From assembly GCA_963693305.1 (NCBI GenBank), contig OY855912.1, positions 10,669,501-10,733,500 on the forward strand: 64,000 nucleotides of DNA, read 5' to 3'. Both the position numbers and the translations under genes were made by a program. The notes beneath the pieces were generated by a model. That model did no database searches. It saw nothing but the letters and a program-made list of their open reading frames with translations, and was not told where the DNA came from. This stretch comes from Meandrina meandrites (lineage: Eukaryota; Cnidaria; Anthozoa; Scleractinia; Meandrinidae). Of this stretch, positions 24,401 through 36,400 are shown piece by piece (position 1 is the first letter of the stretch; every line of letters starts with the position of its first letter).

Positions 24401-27400
24401 TTTGGACATCCGGTTTAGTCAGATCTATAGTCTATTAAAGTGAAGATCATGGCAAAATGTGGTTGATTTGTTTTTTGTTTGTTTTTTTTTACAAATAATA
24501 CTAAAATTTTATGGAATTTTGAGTGAAAATCAGTGCGAAATCTATTTAACAGGTTGAACACGAAGCAAGCTTTTCAATAGAGGACCCCGAGGAGTGCAAG
24601 GCAAACGATGACACCGCTTTGAATTCCGAAGACAACGTCGAAGAATTTGACGTAGAGAATCTTCCTCAAATAAGACCTACAAATGTACGTCCAGATATAA
24701 TCCTATTATCATCAGTTGTTTATCTTATAGGTCCAAAAGTTAGCAGGTAGCACTAGAGATTGCGAGCTAAGAGTTCGAACTTAGCGATGATCAAAGTGTT
24801 GCAGTCTCCCCCACCAAGCAATAGAACCTGGGTACAGGCACAATGATAGTTTCTAGGAGAACCTGCATGTGATGATCTAGCTTTGATCGCAAAGACTGTA
24901 AGCGGTCTCTCTCTAACCCACTTACTGTCGTTTTCTGCAACGAAAACCGAAATGATGAGGCATCTAGGCTCCCCAATCCCTTTTATCGGAACAAACTGTA
25001 AAAATCAACCTCACTCATTACCGCATGGGCCTAAAGCCCCCGCACTTACGACTTTGTTTTACCTTTTTAACAGGTCAAATCGCCAACGGGTCTTCCAATA
25101 GAAAACGTTGAAGAGGACAAGAGAGATGGTGATGCCATATTGAATTCGGGAGAGGTATGAAATTTCACTTATTTTAACTAATTAACAAATTAATGATGCA
25201 TTCCATTAATGTGTACTATTTCTTAATTACAGAAACAGTGTGCCCAAATAAAAGAAGAGAGTCCGGTGGCTAATGTACCAAATGGTAAACTTAGCTTTCT
25301 TGTTTATTTTATTCCTGGTTTATTGAGTATGAGTATCATGTAATCTACATTTTTCAGATCACTCTGCGTCCATTTTAATATCAAGTGACAGTAAAACCAC
25401 TTTTAGGTGTATTCCACATTACAAAGAGCTCAAATATTTAAATTTCTTAATTACAGTGTGAAATTGGATCAGCACTATTATACATTATTCATTCATGTTT
25501 TACGGTGTAATTTAGTAAGGCCTGGTTCACACTAGCGACATAACAACATAACGGCAAGGTCAAGCAAATGCAAAAAACACCTTATGTTGATGTTTTATGT
25601 CACCAGTGTGAACAACATAACATAACGACATAATAGCAACATAATTACATAAGCATAACGACATAAGGAAAGAACTGAACTTTTCTTTATGTCGTGATGT
25701 CGTTATGTCGTTATGTCGCTAATGTGAACCAGGCTTAACTATGATTAACATTCGAGTTCGAGAACATTCGAGGAGGCCGGCCTAGAACACACTCAAGGTG
25801 AAGACTCGGCAGACAATGATCATAGTATTATTTTTAGAACGCATTTTTTTCTCCGTATTAAACTAAAAGGTTTGTAGCGGAGCTGACCTTAATCTCGTTA
25901 CATTTTAGCAGAAAAGAAAAGAAAGAAAAACAAAAAGAAGAAAAAGAACAAGAAAGCAAAGAAGAAAAGCCAGCCGAAAAAGAAGGATTCTTCAGGTAAA
26001 CTCATATTGTTACATTCGTTGACATTGTCAGCAACCCTAAATTTTCCTTATTTTTGCTTTACAGTTTTTTTATTGCTGACTTTAAGAATGTTACAATTTT
26101 GTCTCCAGGATGTTATCCCACCACCCCGCAAAATGCAGAGGGTCAAACCCTCTGCGTTCTTTTTTGCTAAACTACTTTAATTTCTTGTTTATTTCACCTT
26201 CCCATCACGCGCTTTTCATTGTAGTGTGTATGAACGTAGTGCCTGCGATTTCCATTTCTAAAGTGCACTTTTTCATTTTACCTACAGATCAGGCACCAGT
26301 GAGCAACATCGATAATGACGAAAGTCCGGATGAGTATGACTCTCAAGCAACGGATTCCGTAATGGGAGACCCGCCGGATTTAAGCTTAGATTATCCCGAC
26401 TTTAGCAACACAGTAGGAGAGGATAAAGCATCTTTTGGCACTTTACCGATTACATTAAGCATGTTGGAAGCCAGTAAAGATGAAGACTATGACGATGGAG
26501 ACTTTATCCCTGTACGCAAAACTCGGCGCCCCTTTCTTTCAACAACCAAACAAAGTGAAATTACACCAGATGTTCAGAATCAGTCTGGAGAGAGGGTATC
26601 TGACCTCGACAGGATTAGTGCTGCCGGTGTAAAGCCTCAGTCTTCCGGTTATACTGACATTACTAAGCCAAAGACCAAGAGTATGGGAGATTTCTCGCAC
26701 CCCAATGCGAAACAGTTTCCATTCTGTCGTACCGCGGCGATCACAGAGAAACCACACTCAGCTGCAAAGGTTAAAATATCCCAGATAACGTCTCAAACAA
26801 ACACACCACAGCTACAAAATAAATCTCCCAGTGTTGCTTCCGGAATCCAGACCAATGCGAGCAAGAGTAAATTTGAAGGTCCAAGCTACATTTTACGTCC
26901 CGACGACTTTCCAAGCTTGGAAAGTGGTACTGTTCAAAGGCCAACTAACAACTCCTTAAGTGCACCTAGCATTGCATGGAGTAATTTTAAAGTACGTGAC
27001 GTCACTCCCATTATGGATCCATCAGTTCCAACGTCCCACAGATTTCAAAGTGAAGAGCTAACTAATGAGCGCAGACCTGAACAGTCTGCAAGGCCTTCTA
27101 CACCAGTCACATTTTCCCAGAGTTTCCAAGCCAACACGTCGGCGAGAAAGCCAAGTGCGGATCAACCATCTGGGTTAACAGGCCCTAGAAAGATTCCCGA
27201 AGGCGTAATTGTCGTGTGTGTACACTTCCTGCAGAAAATTATACAAACCAAGACCTGTAAATTCTGTGAACAACGCGGCATGCTGAAGTACGCCACCTGG
27301 AACAGTAACCACTACTACTGGCAAGTAATGAGGCCATATCCCGTTTATAGGCTCCCACCAAGAGCTGTTTTTGATGTATGCCGCCATTTTGCCACTGGTA

Positions 27401-30400
27401 GACCATGTCCAAAAGAACCATGCACATTTCCTCATGGTAAACAAGAAACTTTCATGTGGAAATTAGAAAGAGAGCGCTGTAAGTATAACGAATGCACATA
27501 TTAATATAAATAGTGTAATATTTACACCTTATTGAACGGTTTTTTATTTAATACGGTGGTTTATTTATATGAGTTACAAAGCTCGCACAATGAATATATT
27601 GTCCTTAGGTTTCAGAGTGATGAACCACGAGAGGCTTGAAAGCGGAAATGCACTGTCTATGCAAGTGCTCGATGATAAAAGTTTGCTGGTGGAATTATTC
27701 ATCAGATGATTCTTATTTGCAAAAAAATATATACAGTTAACGGTAAACGAGCCCCGCGCGAAGCAAACATGAAATCAACTAGACAATAGTCAAAGGCGTC
27801 AAGAGCCAAACAATCCTGACAACAATAGCAGGAAGTTCTTGCAGACTTGTTATCGTAACGACATAAGTGTTGTTAAATAGTAAGTGATGCATATTCAAAT
27901 TCTTCACCTTTTGGAAGTTGTCGAATGAATCATATTCCTTTAAAGGTTTGCAACGAAATATTGAGTTGGTCATTATGTAAAACATACTTGGGTCTAGAAA
28001 GTCTTTAACTTGTTTCATATTTTTATTTTCCGATTAGCTCTACCCACTCCAGGAGAAAGTCTACAAATGTTGCGATCCAGTACTGCTCCGGCTTCTTTCG
28101 TAATAAAGCCTGCAGTACCAGATAATGGCACTAATATCATGCCACCTTTAACTGCGGATGAATTCCCTGACCTAACAGCTGTTTCGTCTCAAAGCTCTGC
28201 TACAGGTGACTCCAAGAATACCTCCTCGACCGTTTGGTATAATCCCCATGAGGCATCTGGAAGACCTTGTGCACCAGTCCGACCCCCGGAGAAAGCAACC
28301 ATTACGAATTCGAATTACCAAGTGGGTTGTGTAGAAGCTGTTTTATCTCAAAGCTCGAATGCAGATAGCCAGAATACCACTTCTGCTTGGTTTACACGCG
28401 TTGAACAGTCTGGGAGACCTTCTACACCAGTTACACCTTCGGCTACACCTGCCATGATAACTTCTGAAATGGCGTACAAAGATCTCCTTCCACCTTCAAA
28501 CCTCACCGCGGATAGCTCCACCAATATCACTTCCACTACTTTGTCTAAACGCTTTGAACCATCTGGGAGATCTCCAACGCCAGTACCTTCGGCTAAACCG
28601 GCTATTATAACTTCCCAAGTAGCTCGCAAAGTTGCTCCAACTCAAAGCTCCACCAAAGATGACTTCACCACTACCACTTCTCCTGCATGCCTTGAACCCT
28701 CCTGCAGACCACCTACACCAGTCCCATCCGCTGTACAGGCGATAAAGATTAGTTCTGTACCATCGTCCATCTCCTCTAATGATCCAAGAAAAATCCCAAA
28801 GGGAGTATTTGTTGTGTGTGACGACTTTGTTCGGAAACATCTTAAACGATCAGCAAGCATCTATGAGAAGAGCAAAGCCTGTAAAGGTTGCGAGAATCGT
28901 TTAAAGCTGAAGTACGCTGTATGGAGTGATATCAGCAAACAGTGGGAGCTAATAAGGCCATACCCTGCTGAAAAGGTCCAAGCCAATGTTGCGTTCAAGG
29001 AGTGTGCATACTATGCCACTAATAGGCCATGCCTCAAGACATCGTGCTCGTTTGCTCACGGCCAACAAGAGTTATTGATGTGGACAATGGAAAGAGAAGG
29101 AAGTAAGTTTGATTAGGACACTTTAGATTCTTTGTTATCGTTCATTGAATACAAAGATAATAGGCTGCGGAATGAATCCCTCAATCATCGCGTCCATTAC
29201 ACTAATTTTAGTACTCTGCGCAGAACTGGCTGTGAGACAAATATTTTGACTTGCCGTGAAGACACCGACTTTATATGAACAAGAATTAACATGGAAATGC
29301 AAAATTTTGGCATCAGCCATTAACTGAAAGAGTGCCACCTAGTATGGTGATTTATGTTTGGTTTAAAGACCTTTTTGTTAACTTTCAGTTTTCCTATGTA
29401 GCTTCTTGCGTTAGAAAGCTCGAAAAAAAGGTTGATTTTGTAAGCGTTCGTTTTAGGGTGGCTCGCAATGGTTTACATATTCCCGTCTTTGGCATTCTCT
29501 TGCATGCAGCAACACAAATAATATTGAGGTTAAACTTTTAGTACAACTTTGTAATTGTACAAATTTTACCGATGAACAAATTGGAGTCAATGTGATGTCA
29601 AAATGCGTTGCCATGGCAAGGACAGAAGAGGTCAAAGATACCTTATTTTTGACCGTTTAAGGCTAATAACTTAAAATCCACACAGTGAAAGTTTTTGTTG
29701 TTGATATATTTTTGTTTAACGGACAAAAAAATTCTGTATGTAGGGTTTAGAACGTAGTTCCGGATCCTACCTACAGATTTTTAAAAATTTGCAAACATGT
29801 TCCTTTTGTCGGCTAAAAACAATAGATCAAAAACAAAAACTTTCGCCGAGTAGGTTTTGAGTTATTAGCCTCCAAAGGTCAAAAATAGGGTATCTTTGAC
29901 CACATTTAACGTCGCTATGGCAACGAATTTTGATGTTACAATGATCTCAACTTGTTCATTGGTAAACCTTGTACAAGTTTGTACTAAAAGATTAGGAAAG
30001 GATAACAAGGACACCAAAAACGGGTATGTCTAATTCTGACTAAACTATTACGAGACACCTTAATTGCTTGTTTCACCTGCAGCTTTAAGCCGCCAGCTCT
30101 CCTAAGAGGCTCCATCCCGCACAATTATAGTAAATTTCAGCTGGAAGTTCAAAGCGCTTTCTACATGAGTGTGCCCTGCAAAGCCGTGTATGGTTAATTG
30201 TGCTTTACAAAAACCAAAAACACGCTCGGGGAACCACGATTTAGTTTTTAAAAAGTGTTCTGATTTTAAAATGAAAAATCCACATTAATTCTGATATTTT
30301 TCTTCTTATAAACTTCATAGTTCTCCCTTCTCCTCATGAAACTCTCACTGGCTCTTCTGGAACTATGCCATCTACCTCAACAAAAGAATCCTCTACCGCG

Positions 30401-33400
30401 CAGCCTCTAGTGCAGCTGCGGTTCAGACCCTCTCCACCAGGAGTTACAAATGGATCCTTTAGATTATGCAGAAGGTATGACTATTGAGTGCTCCCAGTTA
30501 TCTTTAATTCCCATTGTTGATGATTATTTATTTTTCGCTAATAACTGAATATGTTCTAAATAATGCAGAGCAATTACTTTGTCGCCACAAGCAAAAATGT
30601 CAGATCATCAGCGTGCCGTATAGTAGCTAACCTCACATTGGCAACGCGATAGCTAAAACATCACTATTAATAAAGAATTTGCGAAAAAAAAAATCGATAA
30701 GTTGAACTTTTTCCCGCACAGGACGTTATTGTCCTTAATCTTGATTTTGGTGAAAGTGCGTTCAAATGAAATTTCGCTTGAAAACAAAATGCGTCGCCTA
30801 CTAGTGTGAGAGAAAAATCCGCTAACAATAACATTAACTGTGTTTGCGCTTGTTTTATTGTTTTATTGTGAGTCGTCTATACTTGTTGCACTTGTACGAG
30901 ACTGGCTTAAAGCTATTTGTGCAACCTTAGGGACGATACAGTTTTAAGTTAAATGACCATGTCGGGGTCACCGTATTTACGTTATGCCGGAAAGTATTTG
31001 TAATACATCCATTCGAAAATGGTACCCAATTTATATGTGTTTTATGTTTGGGAATTAGCTACATCCACGTTTTCGCGTGGCTATGGGGTAATTTACGTAG
31101 GGTATGTAGTCCTGCAAATGTTTTGATTGAGCAAAAATAGCTTCAATCTTATCTGATTTACAGTTGTTACACACATGAGCGATGCAGATTTGGGAGAGGG
31201 TGCCTATTTGCACATAGCAGTGACGAGCTAAATGAATGGAACCAAGAATACAACAGGAAAAAGAATGAGAAACTTAGAAAAGAATTCGAGGAAAAGGGAG
31301 AAGTATGGTCTTTGGAAATGGCGTCAAAGGTCTTGAAAGGACCAGAGGAAGACGTGAGTTAAACTATTCTGGTTCCTATTTTGTAATTGTATAAAATATA
31401 ATCCTAGGAGGGATCAAGGCTCCAGGGATCCGGTATATAAAAATGCAGGACTTCATTACACTGATTCTTGGCTCTCCAAGAAGGGTGTCCTGGGCTTCGA
31501 GGGTGCCGGAGAAGATCAAAAACTATTCAGTCAATATACCAGCACTTATATGGTTAACCTCGACATCACAAACACAATATCCTATACATGAAAATTTAGA
31601 CCTTCTTAATATAAAAAGTAATTCCTTATAAAATAGATATTTAATGATTATTCGAACATTTATCGCAAATATTTATGAAAACATGGAGCTTTAGTACGTG
31701 TAAGTGAGCGTATATTTGAAGCAAGTACACAAACAAATGTTAGCATCTCCTGTGAAAACGTTATCAGGAAGCGTAATTTGACATTTGTACACCATGCTTC
31801 TACAAGTTCTCTGTTAATCTTCTTCCTCTTCCTCTCCACAGCTAGTTAAATATCTGCCCGGGGTTGTGGTTTCCTGCACACCTCCAGAGCTTAACATAAA
31901 GCTTCAGGACAAGAGTGAAACACACAAGTATCAATGGACATTTAACCTTATTTTCAAGGTCAGTGAAGTTGTCCGCATTAATGTTTATCATCCCACTTTA
32001 AAAATATTTATTTTTTGCTGTTATTAGGCCATATACCGGACGTGCTACGGTCCATCTGTAGTTATTTTACTGGATACGATCTGATTTATGATATGATCTG
32101 CTCCTTAGATTTACAATTTTATAGAATTTTAATACTTCGAAAAAGTAATGCCAATTTTGCAACCTGATCAGTTACTAGCTCCAAGCCTCTCGTTTGCGGT
32201 GAAAAGTTGGGTTTGTCTCAAATTTGAGGGGATATAAGTGAAGTGGGGGTGAAAATACCTTTCGACCACGGATGAAAATGAAAAATCACCTAACGTAAAA
32301 GGCCACCATCTTTTCCTTTTGGCAGACAAGTGAGGTAGGATACTTACAGCACGTCCTTTTACTTCACCGATACCACAACTGCTACCAATTGTCAGAAATT
32401 CGTGTTGGTTGCTATCAAGAGACCCAAAGTTATTCAAGTTACAAGCTATGTTACACGGCCAAGCTCAAGGATTCTTGGTATCAGTCTCCGGCAACAAACA
32501 GGCCGTCAGGGCGAGTGGAAGTGTCTTTAACTGTCTCGTTCGAATCCCCTCTGTACGGCAGCTTTGATCAGTTGGTTCTATTCGACTTTGGGAAAAAGCC
32601 GTACCTGGTACAGAAGCTTAACGCTGATGTAATGAGCGAAGCCCTATCTCAAACGCCCATTGTTATAGAACATGCTACTGCGTCTACGCAAGCCATCTGG
32701 GATGAAAATTCCATGGAAGTGGTGAGGTTCGTTCACGGGACGAGCGAGGCTCTTCAAGCAGAACACTTGTCAAGAACATACAGTCTTCCTAAGCAAGTAG
32801 AAATCACAGCTGTGACCTTGGACCCTGGTATCTATAAACGAATCATGCATCAATTACTATTTGTGGAGGAAGGATTCATGAGGGATGAGATTTCAAGGTA
32901 CTAAGCAAATTGAACTTGTTTAAATCATTTCAGTGATGTGCTTTCTGAAACCAGACAATAATGTTAATTTTATAATGATAATTATAATGTTAATTTTATA
33001 ATGATGCAATTCTGCTTCCTTATTGTTCAAACGTACACGATACGGTGATACTGCAGAAAAAAGAATATCAGCGGAACTTAATTTTATTAAGACGGTTAAA
33101 ATTTAATCATCACAGAGTTTCGGCTAAACGGCGAAACAATGACCTTAGCAACGCTTAAGTGTAGATCAGTTTTATATAACAAGGGCACAGTCAAGACTAA
33201 CTGATCCCGCTGCGGAATACCATGTGGCATTGCACTTTAAATGAAGTGCAGATGAAATAACATCTACTGGTACAAAACTTGCATAAAAGACCTGTTTTAG
33301 GAACTTAGAGAGGATCTTACGACATCTTCTCTAAAAGGAAAACCGTGGAAACTTATAATTGGGCTGATTAGGCACAGCAGTTAGTTTAGGTGCAACAGCC

Positions 33401-36400
33401 GATCCGAAAACGAGTGGTGACCTTGCGCAGCCAAGAAAACTAATTTTCGTTTTTTGTTTGAACGGATGGCGCTCGAAACATCACCTGCTTAATATAAATC
33501 TTACTTAGAAGTCCGCTTAATATCTATCATACTATCGTCCTGTTGTTTTATATAGGTACACCCTGAATAACACTCAGTTGCATGCTCAGTGGCACATTTT
33601 CGACGAGATGACTGGAATGAAGTGTGCCGTTGATGGTGAACTGTTTGGTGTTCTCTACCTGCAAGAGGAAGATGCACTAAGGCCTGATGATGCCGCAGGC
33701 CGCCTTCTGTACCGTAACGTCAGTTCTGTGTGGTTCCAGCTAGCCGACCGTGTCTCTAACAAAGTTTACGAAGCTCCTGTGGAGAAAGTGGAGAGTGAAT
33801 GCGTTGTGTTGAGGCTTTCGTCTAAGACGTGCTCCGACCTTAACCTATATGACACTTGTGATGCTGCTGTTAATGCCCAGTTCCAGCTGAACCGGTGGCC
33901 ACTTTGTCAAATGCACGCAGCTGTTGATAGGCTTACCAAAGGGCAGTTACGCCTTATTTTCCCAGAGCCAAGAACCGAAACTGTCAAAAGTGAAGTAAGC
34001 CATTATGTTCCTTATTTAACAATAATAAGCCTAAGATCATAGCTGATAATATGACCGAGTCCAGCTTCATGTTAGTGAGATGTTAGTTATTGTTTCTATT
34101 CACTTAAATTCGATATATAACTTGAATTTGATTTTCCTTCAAGAAGCATACCCATCACTAAGCTTCATTTCCTGTAGAGTAAAACTTTGCTCAAGCAAAG
34201 GACTGGATTTATTAAATCCGGAAGCCAATTTTTAATCCTAAAATGCAGTTACTATTACGGTTCGCGCTGCCAATGTATCTTAGGAGTAATGAGTATTAAA
34301 TATTAAATTCTAGATTAAAATCCGTTGGCAATGGCTTCTTGATGACCGGCTGAATACGAATCAAAAGAAAGTCATTGAGCGGATTGCATGTCCAGAGTAC
34401 AACGCCCCTCCCTTGGTAGTGTTTGGGCCTTTTGGGACTGGAAAGACGTTCACCCTGTATCAAGCTGTTCGTCTTCTGGTGCAGGTGGACAAATCTCATA
34501 GAATCCTGCTGTGCACCCATTCGAACCGTGCAGCAGATATTCACGTGGAATTGTTACATGAGTACCTGACTAAAAAGAACGGTATACCTGCAGCAAGGCC
34601 CTTGAGGGTTTATCAGCCTATGAGAAGGTAGTGTAAAATCTCATTTCTGCCTGACTGCCAAAGTAACTTCAATCGACCATACCCTGTTTTTCATGCAATC
34701 GATGAAACCCACTAAATAAATAGGTTAATCAATGCTAAATGCTTAAGCGGTTAACTTTTAGATTGCTGTCTGATTGATAAATGACGCCCGTACCATCGTA
34801 TTTTTGTGTTTCACAATACAACAGCCCCTTTACCTTAGACCTTCTTTACCACGACCCAAATATATTTTGCGTTATTACAAACCATTTTTGCCAAGTAACA
34901 TAAGTTTTTTTCTTTCATTACTAATGATAGATTAGAAACGGCATCCGAGATAGCCAGGAACTATTGTTTAATCAAAGATGACATGTTCGTGTTGCCTTCT
35001 CGCGATGATCTCGTTGAACATCGTGTAGTGGTGACGACGCTGAGTACATCGCAAGTGCTCCTTGATCTGCAAGTGTTACATGGATTCTTCACTCACATCC
35101 TTATTGACGAGGCCGCCCAAGCACTTGAACCCGAGGTGCTAACTCCACTGATCTTTGCAGGACCAAACACAAAGGTTGTCTTTACCGGCGATCACATGCA
35201 GGTATAGCATATTTAACTCTGATTGGGGCCCAGCCTCTCCAAACAAAATAGTGTACATGTTGTGATGGTAGATTTTTTACCTACTAGTTAGTTGTTCTAG
35301 GCCGGCAAAGCGTACGGATAACGAGTAGCTATCAGAGCTATTCTCTTTAACGTCAGTAGTCATATCAGCCCCTCTAGACATCTTTACCTCGCTTTCATGT
35401 TGCATACATAATGAGCGAATCTGCCTCGCTTTTGCGCTGAACCCTCTAGACATCTTTACCTCGCTTTCATGTTGCATACATAATGAGCGAATCTGCCTCG
35501 CTTTTGCGCTGAACCCTGTAGACAACTTTACCTCGCTTCCATGTTGCATACATAATGAACGGATCTAGCTCGTTTTCATGTTGTATATTTAATGAGCGAA
35601 TCTGCCTCGCTTTTGCGTTGAATGAGCAAACCTCGCTTTCATGTAAACTGGTCACGCAATGCGTCACGCGATCACAAAAATCACACAACAACAGTTTTGT
35701 TTGATAAAAATTTAATGTCAAAAACTCCTAAATGTACAATGCGGGAACGTATGCTGACAATCCTGCTGACCAGCGTCCCTCTACAAAAATATAATTCTGT
35801 CAACATTCCAGAAAACGTAATCAGAGGCCTCGGTATATAATTGTTCAGGATCGTAAGTTTCTACCGATTGTCTCATGTTTCGGCGTATTTCATCTTCGGT
35901 TTCGCCGAGTTCAACAATGACGAGTGTACCGTTGCTTGCGTTAAAGATTTCACCGTAATATTCCTCGTCGTTCCCTCGGCGCCAAAACGGACGATGGTGC
36001 CAAATTGTCCTGAATCGTTCTGCTAAAAAGCGAATATTGTGGAATGTAAACAAATTAAAATGCAAATCTTAGTAATTGTTGCTTCTCGATGCGAATCGAT
36101 AATCATAGTAAGTACTGAATAACTGTTCAGGATCGTGTTCAACAATGTAGTTTCCTACATTGGCTTCAATTTCATCTGAATCTCCCAACATAACAGTCAT
36201 TATAGATCTTGTTCTCGCGTCGATTATTTGTCCGAAATAAGTTTGCCCTCTCCGCCATAACGGTCGTTGTCTCCATAAAATCCACACGGTAGGGTTTTCT
36301 AGGACTGTTCATGAGAAAAGAAAGTGAAAATTATGTTTGGAAGTGTTCCCATCCGGCGTATACTTGGAAGCGATCGAAATGGTAAACGTAAATGTTCATG

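Noticed and set aside
24740..24800. tRNA-like segment with GAGTTCGAAC
   Set aside because: No acceptor stem or complete cloverleaf could be paired around it.
28010..29116. A separate gene starting at ATG 28010
   Set aside because: The ATG lies in the pyrimidine-rich acceptor region; the exon from 28038 fits exon 14 in phase, and the total model stays open. Not excluded, but less likely.
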